Assembly (NCBI GenBank): GCA_900545875.1
Contig: URAQ01000111.1
Location: 1 to 6,027 of the forward strand
Source of the DNA: an uncultured Collinsella sp.
GTDB taxonomy: Bacteria; Actinomycetota; Coriobacteriia; Coriobacteriales; Coriobacteriaceae
Length of the DNA: 6,027 nucleotides
Direction of reading: 5' to 3'
Position numbers and translations under genes: made by a program. Below, piece by piece: positions 1 through 5,896 of the stretch. Positions within the stretch are counted from its first letter, which is position 1. Each line of letters starts with the position of its first letter. Under the pieces are notes generated by a model. The model worked only from the letters and a program-made list of their open reading frames with translations. It did not search any database and was not told the origin of the DNA.

Positions 1-1234
1 CCACGAGCTTCTCGGAGTTGAGCTGCTGCATCATGAGGCCCTGCTGGAACAGCGGAATGTTGTCGCGGCTGATGACCTCGGGGCCGTTCTTGCCAATGTA
101 GGCAGGCAGCTCGACCATAGCGTCGTAGGGCATGTTGGGGATAGCGCCCTTGTTCTCGCAAATGACCAGGAAACGCTGCTTGGTGTCGTTCTTCAGAGCG
201 ATGGCCAGATCGGCAATCCAGTCGCCGTGGCTGCCCGCATAGAACGTGCTCTCGTCGATCTCGCCCGTCTTCTCGTAATGGTCGATACCATCAAAGAGGT
301 TCTTCTCACGCGTCTCCTCAACCTCGTTAGCACGGGTGCGCTCGGGGTTGGAGTGCTCGACGAACTCCTTCTGCTGCAGGTAGTAGTTCAGATACGTGTT
401 GGGCAGGTACTCCGGGAAGAGCTCCATGATCTCGTAGACGCCCTTCCACACGTAGTACCAGGAACCCTTCGTATGACGATTCTGCTTGCTCTCGTCCTCG
501 TTGTCGGTGTTGGACTTCATAAGCGAGCTCATGCCCTTGAGGTAGCTGCTCGGCAGCAGGATCTCATGCTCCTTGATGTACTCGCGCAGCTGCGGGAGCA
601 CCTCCTCGCCCTTGTGGCGGATCGAGGTGAACCAACCAAAGTGGTTGAGGCCAAAGTAATCGTACTCGACATCCTTCTTGTCGATATCGAGCGCGGCGCA
701 AACCACGTCGATGATCGCGATCGGCATGTCGCAGATGTTGATGATACGAGCGTTGGGACGCAGCACGCGGCAGCCCTCGGAGACGATAGCGGCAGGGTTG
801 GAGTAGTTGAGAATCCAGTAGTCCTTCTTGGCGTACTTCTCAACGTCATCGATCAGCTCGACCATGGGGAAGATGGTGCGCATTCCGTAGGCGAGGCCGC
901 CGCAGCCGCAGGTCTCCTGACCCACGCAGCCGTGACGCAGCGGAATCTTCTCGTCCTGCTCGCGCATGGCGTAGCCGCCCACGCGCATCTGGGCAAACAC
1001 GAAGCTCGCGTCGGTGAAAGCCGTCTCCTTGTCGGTGGTCACCGTGAGCTTGATGTCCAGGCCAAGGTCCTCGTGCAGAATCCAGTCCACGAGCACGCCA
1101 ATCTTGCGCTGGCGCTCCTCGTTGATGTCGTACAGACGAATCTCGTCAACGTCGAGCTCGTCCTTGCGCAGGGCGATGGACTTGACGATGCCGGGGGTAA
1201 AGGTGGATCCGCCACCACACAGAGTAATGATCAT
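1..1234 (-). CDS. glvA: 6-phospho-alpha-glucosidase, glycoside hydrolase family 4 (3' end outside window)
   Basis: Cytoplasmic enzyme that cleaves 6'-phosphorylated alpha-glucosides (maltose-6'-phosphate type) made by PTS uptake, releasing glucose 6-phosphate. About 411 codons are visible; GlvA-type proteins are about 440-450 residues, so only the C-terminus is missing. Seen: the N-terminal NAD-binding glycine-rich segment (CGGGSTFTPG, residues 6-15), RVGGYAMR near 84-91, VGQETCGCGG near 104-113, LNYSNPAA near 142-149, the metal/catalytic NICDMP motif (Cys168, Asp169), GLNHFGW with His198, and SNPERTRANEV further on. All align with my memory of Bacillus GlvA. GH4 enzymes use NAD+ and a divalent metal in a redox-assisted elimination; the Cys and His here are the expected metal ligands. 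Start: the ATG lies 3 nt after the permease stop and has an AAGGAG site 9 nt upstream, so the two are translationally linked. Odd: Cys replaces the usual Pro in the CGPGG motif. The exact sugar (maltose, isomaltose or sucrose isomers) cannot be read from sequence. Confidence 0.93.
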   Translation of the reverse strand, partial: MIITLCGGGSTFTPGIVKSIALRKDELDVDEIRLYDINEERQRKIGVLVDWILHEDLGLDIKLTVTTDKETAFTDASFVFAQMRVGGYAMREQDEKIPLRHGCVGQETCGCGGLAYGMRTIFPMVELIDDVEKYAKKDYWILNYSNPAAIVSEGCRVLRPNARIINICDMPIAIIDVVCAALDIDKKDVEYDYFGLNHFGWFTSIRHKGEEVLPQLREYIKEHEILLPSSYLKGMSSLMKSNTDNEDESKQNRHTKGSWYYVWKGVYEIMELFPEYLPNTYLNYYLQQKEFVEHSNPERTRANEVEETREKNLFDGIDHYEKTGEIDESTFYAGSHGDWIADLAIALKNDTKQRFLVICENKGAIPNMPYDAMVELPAYIGKNGPEVISRDNIPLFQQGLMMQQLNSEKLV

Positions 1235-1237
1235 TGT

Positions 1238-2854
1238 TTACTGCTCCTTCTCAATTGCGTTTTCGACCTTATCGCGCATCTCGGCGACCTTCATGCCAAA
1301 GATGATCTGGATATTGTTGCCGTTGCGGTTGATGCCGCTGTTGGGCACGTGGTTAATGAGGTTCTCATCGATGAGATCCGGGTTCTTAACGTTCACGCGG
1401 AGACGCGTAAAGCAGTTCTCGAGCTCCTCGATGTTGTCCTTGCCGCCAAGACCTGCGACCAGGTCGGCAATGCCAGCATCGACGCCCTCTGCGGGAGCTG
1501 CGGCGACAGCGCCCTGCTTCACCACGACAGATGCGGCGGCCTCGCCCTCGGCAACGGACTCGGCGAGCTCGGACTCCTCCTCGCGACCAGGCGTGTGGAG
1601 GTTGAGCTTCTTAATAAGGAAGGTGAAGAGGAAGAAGTACAGAGCGGCGTTGACGACTCCGAGCACCAGCATAACCGGCCAGTTGGTCTTATCGACACCA
1701 AGAACCAGGTTGGAAACCACGATGTTGATGATGCCGCCTGCAGTCGAAGCGGGCACGGAGAGGACCTTGAGCAGGACCAGGAAGATGCCGGAAAGAACCG
1801 AGTGAACGACAAAGAGCACGGGAGCGGCAAAGACAAAGAGGAAGTCCATGGGCTCGGTCACGCAGGAGAGCACGGCAGTGATGATCAGCGGGATGATAAC
1901 GGCCTTGGTCTTATCCTGGTTCCCCTTGTAAGCGGTGAAGATAAAGGCGAGACCGATACCGATGTAGGGCCACAGGTTGTTGAAGGTGTAGCTGTTGAAG
2001 TAGGTGCTATCGGAGAAGGGCTGACCCGTCATTGCCATCTCGGCAACACGGATGGGATAGGCGCCGGCGATAACCTGACCACCCAGCGTAAGGGTGCCAC
2101 CCACATCGGAGAACTGGAACGGGGTGTAGATGAGGTGGTGCAGGCCGGTGGGAACGAGCAGCTTGTTGAGCATGCCGTAGATAAACAGACCGATGTTGCC
2201 CGACTCCTTAATGATGCCGGCAACGGAGGAGATGGCGCCCTGAACCGGAGGCCAAACGATGCAGAAGCCAGCGCCCATGATCCAGGAAATGATGATCATA
2301 ATCAGGAACGGGAAGCGAACGCCCGAGAACATCGAAAGGGCAATGGGGAACTGCTTGTTCGAGTACTTGTTGAACACGGCACCGGTGATGCAACCGAGAA
2401 TGATGCCGCCAAACACGCCGGTATCGAGTACCTGGATGCCCATAACGGTGGCCTGGCCGGTTCCGGTAAGACCGAGCATGCCGCTCGCATCGGCAAGAGA
2501 GCCGGTGGCGTTGAGCACGATGTTGTTAGCCTGCAGGAACAGGAAGAACGACATCAGGGCGATCAGCGAGGCATGGCCCTTGTTCTTCTTTGCCATGGCG
2601 CCGGCGATGCCCACGCAGAACAGAATCGAGAGGTTGTTGATGATAAACATCAGCGACTGGTAGACAACGGCGCCCACAAGCTGGAACGGACCGGAGCCCA
2701 GTACGGGGACCAAAGCGCAGATGGTCTTGTTGGTCAGAATAATGCCCACGATGAGCAGGATGCCGGCAACCGAGAGATACATCATCGGCTGGACGATCGA
2801 CTTCGCGAACACCTCCAACGGCGCTTTGAAATTGAACTTCTTTTTTGCGGTCAT
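1238..2854 (-). CDS. glvC: PTS alpha-glucoside/maltose-family EIICB permease
   Basis: Inner-membrane PTS transporter of the glucose/alpha-glucoside (MalX/GlvC) family, 538 residues. It imports a sugar and phosphorylates it at C6 in passage. The EIIC domain (about residues 8-418) has many hydrophobic helices, GLHHLIYTPF at 237-246 and the family signature CVTEPMDFLF at 331-340. A Glu/Ala-rich linker (about 420-462) leads to the EIIB domain with ENCFTRLRV at 479-487, where Cys481 is the phosphorylated cysteine. No EIIA domain is attached; the separate crr-like protein of the same operon should supply it. Start: I chose the ATG at 2854 (MTAKKKF), with a strong AAGGAAGGGGAG site ending 7 nt upstream; an in-frame TTG at 2881 lies upstream of that site and is unlikely. 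A 99-nt gap with a nested hairpin separates it from the antiterminator gene. Pairing with a GH4 6-phospho-alpha-glucosidase argues for an alpha-linked disaccharide rather than glucose. Confidence 0.92.
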   Translation of the reverse strand: MTAKKKFNFKAPLEVFAKSIVQPMMYLSVAGILLIVGIILTNKTICALVPVLGSGPFQLVGAVVYQSLMFIINNLSILFCVGIAGAMAKKNKGHASLIALMSFFLFLQANNIVLNATGSLADASGMLGLTGTGQATVMGIQVLDTGVFGGIILGCITGAVFNKYSNKQFPIALSMFSGVRFPFLIMIIISWIMGAGFCIVWPPVQGAISSVAGIIKESGNIGLFIYGMLNKLLVPTGLHHLIYTPFQFSDVGGTLTLGGQVIAGAYPIRVAEMAMTGQPFSDSTYFNSYTFNNLWPYIGIGLAFIFTAYKGNQDKTKAVIIPLIITAVLSCVTEPMDFLFVFAAPVLFVVHSVLSGIFLVLLKVLSVPASTAGGIINIVVSNLVLGVDKTNWPVMLVLGVVNAALYFFLFTFLIKKLNLHTPGREEESELAESVAEGEAAASVVVKQGAVAAAPAEGVDAGIADLVAGLGGKDNIEELENCFTRLRVNVKNPDLIDENLINHVPNSGINRNGNNIQIIFGMKVAEMRDKVENAIEKEQ

Positions 2855-2893
2855 AGCGGTACTCCCCTTCCTTTTCCGCAAATTAAGACAGAT

Positions 2894-2946
2894 GTGCCCT
2901 AGACAAGACCGTGAGCCTTGCCTTATATCAATCGATGTGTGGGCAC
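2894..2946 (-). other. Nested hairpin in the antiterminator-permease gap
   Basis: On the minus strand GTGCCC (2946-2941) pairs with GGGCAC (2899-2894), and inside it AGGCAAG (2923-2917) pairs with CTTGTCT (2907-2901) with one G-U and a 9-nt loop. It fills half of the 99-nt gap. No T-run follows, so it is not a strong terminator; it could set mRNA processing or stability so that regulator and transporter are made in different amounts. Confidence 0.35.
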
Positions 2947-2953
2947 GTTATGC

Positions 2954-3820
2954 CTAGAGACCAGGTTCTCCAAGCAGGTTAACAATGTGATATGCGAGAT
3001 AACTCTTCTCGGCATCGGTAACGACAACGTTATAGGTAGACGACAAGTGGGCGGCTATGGCGTCCGCGCACGAGAATGCACACGGATACGCCGTTTCATC
3101 GATTCGGAACAGCGCGTCTCCGTTGATTTGCCCGGCCGTAGGATCGAGCGCTCGCTGTGCGAAAAACTGCAGGTGACGAACGAAACGTTCGTAAGGCAGC
3201 GAGGTATCATCGAGGGTCGCAGCATAGCGCTCGGAAACAATCGCGAGCACGTCGCGAACAAGCTGGACCGAAACAATCAAACGATCGGAGCGTTGCGGCA
3301 TGGTGGCGTTGACGATATGCAAGGTAATGAAACCCTGCTCTTCTTCGCTCATCTGGATGCCCATATACTCCTTGATAATCTGCAGCGCACGGCCCGCAAG
3401 CGCATACTCCTTGCGATAGAACTGCTGGATCTCGAGCAGCAACGGGTTCTCGCAGGGAACGCCTTTGCGCTCACGCTCCAAAGCAAGGCTGATATGGTCT
3501 GCGAGAGCAATGAGGATCTTATCGTTGATGTCGGCATTGAGCTCTCGGCGAAGCATCTGAACAATTTCCTCGGAAATCACGAGGTTGACGGTGGGGATGG
3601 ACTCCAAAAGATGTGCCAAGCGGTCAATCGTACGCGAGTCCTGAGAAGTTCCCTCCTGCAACGCGTAGGTCTTTTCGACTGACGCCTCGTCGATGGCATC
3701 GCCGGCATGACGGCCAAAGCAGAGGCCTCGACCGATGACGATGAGCTCGGAGCCATCGTCCGAAGTGACCATTGCGACGTTGTTGTTAAAAACTCGCTTG
3801 ATAACCACGGTACCCACCAC
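2954..3820 (-). CDS. licT: BglG/LicT-family transcriptional antiterminator
   Basis: RNA-binding antiterminator controlled by PTS phosphorylation, 288 residues (family usually about 275-285). Seen: the N-terminal CAT RNA-binding domain (VIKRVFNNNVAMV at 6-18, GRGLCFGRHAGD at 30-41), then PRD1 with His109 (ALADHISLALER) and His168 (TLHIVNAT), and PRD2 with His216 (VRHLQFFAQR) and His278 (LAYHIVNL). All four regulatory histidines of an active family member are present. In this family PRD1 is phosphorylated by the cognate EIIB to inhibit, and PRD2 by HPr to activate. The gene begins 6 nt after the EIIA stop and lies before the permease, so it probably regulates its own operon through the hairpins in the leader. 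The start is uncertain: tandem GTG codons at 3820 and 3817, or a GTG at 3808 that would begin MVIKRVFNNN, closer to the usual N-terminus, with GGTGGG just upstream. The symbol reflects the family; the inducer is inferred from neighbours. Confidence 0.93.
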   Translation of the reverse strand: MVGTVVIKRVFNNNVAMVTSDDGSELIVIGRGLCFGRHAGDAIDEASVEKTYALQEGTSQDSRTIDRLAHLLESIPTVNLVISEEIVQMLRRELNADINDKILIALADHISLALERERKGVPCENPLLLEIQQFYRKEYALAGRALQIIKEYMGIQMSEEEQGFITLHIVNATMPQRSDRLIVSVQLVRDVLAIVSERYAATLDDTSLPYERFVRHLQFFAQRALDPTAGQINGDALFRIDETAYPCAFSCADAIAAHLSSTYNVVVTDAEKSYLAYHIVNLLGEPGL

Positions 3821-3826
3821 AAGAAT

Positions 3827-4339
3827 TTACTCGGAAAGCCAGACGACAGGCTCTTTAACAGCAACAGGGCCGGAAGCATGCTCACGAAGAGTCGAGTTCT
3901 CCGAACGCTCGCACACGATAACGAAGACCGTGGGATCAAAGCCGGCAGCGCGAACCACGTCGAAATCGACCTCGACGAGGGGCTGGCCCGCGTCGACATG
4001 GTCACCCTGGGCAACAAGCGCATGGAAGCCCTTGCCCTCAAGCTTAACAGTGTCGATTCCGATGTGCAGCATCACCTGAGCAGAGCTGTCGTCGGACATG
4101 ATGCCCAGCGCGTGCTCAGTCGGAAACAGTGCCGCGACAGTACCGGAAACAGGAGCGCACACCGTTCCCTCTTGGGGAACCACGGCAACGCCATCGCCCA
4201 CTGCACGACTGCTAAAAGCGGGGTCATTGGTTTTTTCTAGATTAACAAGCTCGCCGGAAACAGGGGCGAGGATTTCGAACTCGGAAGCTGCAGTCGTCTG
4301 CTTATCCGAGCCGCCCATAAGGCGAGAAAAGAAACCCAT
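3827..4339 (-). CDS. crr: PTS glucose-family EIIA domain protein (stand-alone, Crr-like)
   Basis: Soluble phosphocarrier of 170 residues that takes phosphate from HPr and passes it to EIIB of the permease in the same operon. Family features in order: ILAPVSGELVNLEKTNDPAF at 23-42, GDGVAVVP at 48-55, CAPVSGTV at 61-68, FPTEHALGI with His76, and VMLHIGIDTVKLEGKGF with His92. By alignment with E. coli EIIA-Glc (His75 and His90), His92 is the phosphorylated residue and His76 the partner histidine. Start: I chose the ATG at 4339 (MGFFSRLMGG) because AAGGGA lies 9 nt before it and Crr-type proteins begin similarly. The in-frame ATG at 4357 would add six residues but lies in front of that ribosome site. 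It is the first gene of the operon, preceded by a structured leader. Whether it also has the regulatory (inducer-exclusion) role of enteric Crr cannot be told. Confidence 0.93.
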   Translation of the reverse strand: MGFFSRLMGGSDKQTTAASEFEILAPVSGELVNLEKTNDPAFSSRAVGDGVAVVPQEGTVCAPVSGTVAALFPTEHALGIMSDDSSAQVMLHIGIDTVKLEGKGFHALVAQGDHVDAGQPLVEVDFDVVRAAGFDPTVFVIVCERSENSTLREHASGPVAVKEPVVWLSE

Positions 4340-4364
4340 GATGGCATGTCCCTTCATAAATATA

Positions 4365-4427
4365 GCCCAACCAAAATCAATCGAATGCGCCCGTTGAGAC
4401 GCTCGCGATCAAAGACTTTGGTTAGGC
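4365..4427 (-). terminator. Terminator-like long stem in the operon leader
   Basis: On the minus strand GCCTAACCAAA (4427-4417) pairs with TTTGGTTGGGC (4375-4365): 11 bp, ten Watson-Crick and one G-U. The 41-nt interior can form smaller stems (GATCG with CGATT, GCGTC with GGCGC). The run after the stem is only TATATTT, so it is a weak intrinsic terminator; it might instead restrict access to the EIIA ribosome site just downstream. Its upstream arm shares TAACC (4420-4424) with the hairpin at 4420-4452, so the two structures exclude each other. Pairing is read directly; the regulatory role is inference. Confidence 0.45.
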
Positions 4428-4452
4428 CCACGTCCGAGGGGACTCGGTAACC
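4420..4452 (-). promoter_or_regulatory. Candidate RNA antiterminator (RAT-like) hairpin for the LicT-type protein
   Basis: Read on the minus strand, GGTTA (4452-4448) can pair with TAACC (4424-4420) around an inner perfect 5-bp stem, CCGAG with CTCGG, and a TCCC loop. The side opposite the outer arm is a bulge rich in G and C (ACGTGGGCC). Known LicT/BglG/GlcT targets carry a GTTAC signature on the 5' side of an asymmetric hairpin that overlaps a terminator; this element has GTTAC and the overlap, but it is not a close match to the standard 29-30 nt consensus. It lies upstream of an operon that encodes a BglG-family protein, which is the main support. Confidence 0.5.
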
Positions 4453-4477
4453 TTCCGCATTTCTTTTTACGGGGGTT

Positions 4478-4551
4478 ATTGTAGGCAACAACAAAGCCAG
4501 AATAGTCATTATGACCGGTGAGCGGTATTTTTTCTTCGATAAACGGTATTT
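4478..4551 (-). promoter_or_regulatory. Probable promoter/operator region of the PTS operon, with 21-bp-spaced direct repeats
   Basis: Two exact copies of AAATACCG (minus strand; 4544-4551 and 4523-4530) lie 21 bp apart, so on the same helix face. Downstream, TACAAT (4483-4478) is the best -10-like hexamer and would start the transcript near 4471, before the RAT-like hairpin. No convincing -35 hexamer is spaced correctly, so the promoter call is weak. The repeats could bind an activator or repressor. Confidence 0.3.
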
Positions 4552-4555
4552 AAGC

Positions 4556-4600
4556 GGCACTTAGGGACGTTCCTTTTCTGCCGGCACTCGGGGACACTCC
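4556..4600. repeat. Tandem pair of diverged 18-bp repeats with GGGAC core
   Basis: GGCACTTAGGGACGTTCC at 4556-4573 and GGCACTCGGGGACACTCC at 4583-4600 agree at 14 of 18 bases, and all four differences are transitions. The palindrome TGCCGGCA (4579-4586) overlaps the start of the second copy. They adjoin the large palindrome at 4607-4671, whose arm has a related GCATTGGGGACAGG, so all probably belong to one composite non-coding element. Confidence 0.6.
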
Positions 4601-4606
4601 TCACTC

Positions 4607-4671
4607 TGGTGCATTGGGGACAGGTTTGTTTGCACCAGGTTGGTGCAGATTAACCTGGCCCCATTGCACCA
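4607..4671. repeat. 65-bp near-perfect palindrome (REP-like), possible terminator
   Basis: The 20-bp outer arms (4607-4626 and 4652-4671) match at 18 of 20 positions. Inside a 4-base asymmetric loop, a second perfect stem pairs TGCACCA (4631-4637) with TGGTGCA (4641-4647) over a GGT triloop. The same design reads as two 31-bp units (4607-4637, 4641-4671), each bounded by TGGTGCA and TGCACCA. It begins 12 bp past the stop of the flavodoxin-ferredoxin gene, so the hairpin could end that transcript. GGGGAC-containing palindromes recall REP sequences mobilised by RAYT (Y1) transposases; no such gene is in the window. Confidence 0.75.
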
Positions 4672-4683
4672 ATTTCGTATGCG

Positions 4684-5445
4684 CTAGATAAAGAGCTCGC
4701 ATTCCTTCCGCACGACGCAAACCTTGCTCAGCATCTGGGAAACAGCGGATAGCTTGTTGGGATCAAGCTTGCGAGCGCCTCGCGGACATACGGCAATGCA
4801 GCGCATGCAGGAGATGCACGCCTCGCCAGCTGCTCGTTTGGGGTCACCCTTGTCGATAGCACAAACGGGGCACGCCGCGGCGCATGCACCGCAGGAGACG
4901 CAATCCTCTGTTGCCTCGGGTGCCATGCGGTGACCTCCGGCTTGTTTATAAGGACGGTTGCCGGGAATAGAGGGCTCGGACGCATCCTCAGCCAACAGCT
5001 TTTGCTGAATTTGCTGCGCAAACTCTGCGAGCTGCGCCTCATCCTGCGCATCCGGACGACCGGCAGCAAACTGTCGCGCAATGGAATGTTCTGCAATGGC
5101 CGCAACTGCCGCGATCACCCGGAATCCCGCATGCTTCGCAACGTCCTCCAGCTCTACGAGCGTGTCCTCAAACGCGCGGTTTCCGTATACACAAACCAAA
5201 ACAGCCCGAGCCCCGTTGCCGCGCACCATGCCCAACCGGTCAGCCACCACAGCCGGGATTCTACCGGCATACGCCGGCACAGAGATTACGGCCACGTCGT
5301 CCTCAGTCATCGAGACAGCGCTGAAATCTAGCCCGCTATCGGTCAGATCGACGGTAACGGTATTCTTGCCCAGTGCCCCGGCCACAAGGCCAGACACCTT
5401 CCGCGTTCCACCCGTCGGACTAAACACAATTTCGAATACGCTCAT
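4684..5445 (-). CDS. Flavodoxin-like / double [4Fe-4S] ferredoxin fusion protein (EFR1-type)
   Basis: Predicted cytoplasmic electron-transfer protein of 253 residues. The N-terminal half is flavodoxin-like: an FMN phosphate-binding loop SPTGGTRKV at 9-17, PAYAGRIP at 57-64, and VYGNRAFEDTLVELED at 86-101. After a linker (about 150-178) come two ferredoxin motifs, CVSCGACAAACP (182-193) and CISCMRCIAVCP (210-221), each with the CxxCxxCxxxCP pattern for one [4Fe-4S] cluster. Two more cysteines near the C-terminus (243 and 249) are of unknown role. Start: the ATG at 5445 has GGGGAGGG (5453-5460) 7 nt upstream; the in-frame start at 5472 lies before that site and is disfavoured. It is separated from the PTS operon by the palindromic repeat and a promoter region, so it is probably transcribed alone. 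Fusions of this architecture are common in anaerobes; the redox partner cannot be named. Confidence 0.88.
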   Translation of the reverse strand: MSVFEIVFSPTGGTRKVSGLVAGALGKNTVTVDLTDSGLDFSAVSMTEDDVAVISVPAYAGRIPAVVADRLGMVRGNGARAVLVCVYGNRAFEDTLVELEDVAKHAGFRVIAAVAAIAEHSIARQFAAGRPDAQDEAQLAEFAQQIQQKLLAEDASEPSIPGNRPYKQAGGHRMAPEATEDCVSCGACAAACPVCAIDKGDPKRAAGEACISCMRCIAVCPRGARKLDPNKLSAVSQMLSKVCVVRKECELFI

Positions 5446-5501
5446 CGAGACACCCTCCCCTACGCCTGGCAACGCGTCAAGCCGCTTTCACATTCAGACA
5501 G

Positions 5502-5530
5502 AGTATACGGCGCATGGGGGGGAGCTCCCC
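5502..5530 (-). promoter_or_regulatory. Possible promoter with overlapping G/C palindrome upstream of the flavodoxin-ferredoxin gene
   Basis: GGGGAGCTCCCC (5519-5530) is a perfect 12-bp palindrome. On the minus strand TATACT (5507-5502) is a good -10-like hexamer 57 nt before the start codon; the palindrome occupies where the -35 box would be, and no TTGACA-like sequence is present. This fits a factor-dependent or repressible promoter. A looser inverted pair, TTGGTG and CACCAA with 17 bp between, lies just upstream (5534-5562). Confidence 0.3.
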
Positions 5531-5659
5531 GTTTTGGTGCGCTAGGCAGCCCGATACACCAACCCATACTGCCCGCCTTTTCGGTTTGCATAATTCCCGG
5601 TACAGATTGCATATATTTACTGGATACCGCCGCGTTCTCCTGAGGTACCCCATCCTGGC

Positions 5660-5896
5660 CCGTGCAAAAAACGGAGTATTCTGCAACGTGACCGCGCCAG
5701 CACCGCCGCGGGTGGGCAAAACTGTAGGGCGCCGTATCATTTTAAGTCCCGACATGGCGAGAATGACGCGCCCCTGCTCCGGAAAACGGCGAAATCTGAC
5801 TCGGAACGCTCGCTAGGGATATCCGAAGGCCACCGTTGGCGACGTCGAATCATATGCAGACAACTCGAACTGCAGAATACTCCAAAAAATGCACGG
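5660..5896. mobile_element. Candidate MITE-like element bounded by inverted 26-bp motifs
   Basis: The left end (plus strand, 5660-5685) and right end (minus strand, 5896-5871) share CCGTGCA, then six unlike bases (AAAAAC versus TTTTTT), then GGAGTATTCTGCA: 20 of 26 identical, inverted, enclosing about 185 bp. The direct repeat ACCCCAT lies outside both ends (5647-5653 and 5900-5906), 6 and 3 bp from the motifs, as a target duplication might. No transposase is encoded. A plus-strand frame stays open from 5594 to about 5908 but has no start codon of the usual kinds. It could instead be two copies of a regulatory motif. Confidence 0.4.

Noticed and set aside
227..2902. Very long (891-codon) plus-strand open frame antisense to the GH4 and permease genes
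   Set aside because: It spans two well-supported minus-strand genes and their junction, has no family features, and its composition (rich in V, D, H, G, L) is the usual mirror of GC-biased codons on the opposite strand.
2918..4240. Plus-strand open frames opposite the antiterminator and EIIA genes
   Set aside because: They are antisense to genes with conserved domains and catalytic residues, and show no motif of their own.
4354..4560. 68-residue minus-strand open frame within the operon leader
   Set aside because: It covers the promoter and hairpin region, has no convincing ribosome site and overlaps the EIIA start; the RNA structures explain the sequence better.
4556..4671. CRISPR array suggested by spaced GGGGAC repeats
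   Set aside because: Copies are diverged, spacers are unequal and too short, and the dominant structure is a palindrome; no cas gene is near.
5477..5755. 92-residue minus-strand open frame upstream of the flavodoxin-ferredoxin gene
   Set aside because: It overlaps the probable promoter, lacks a supported start and reads through the inverted motif; composition is not like the true genes.
5514..5816. 100-residue plus-strand open frame in the right-hand gap
   Set aside because: No ribosome site precedes it, the protein is low in recognisable features, and it runs across the palindrome and one inverted motif.
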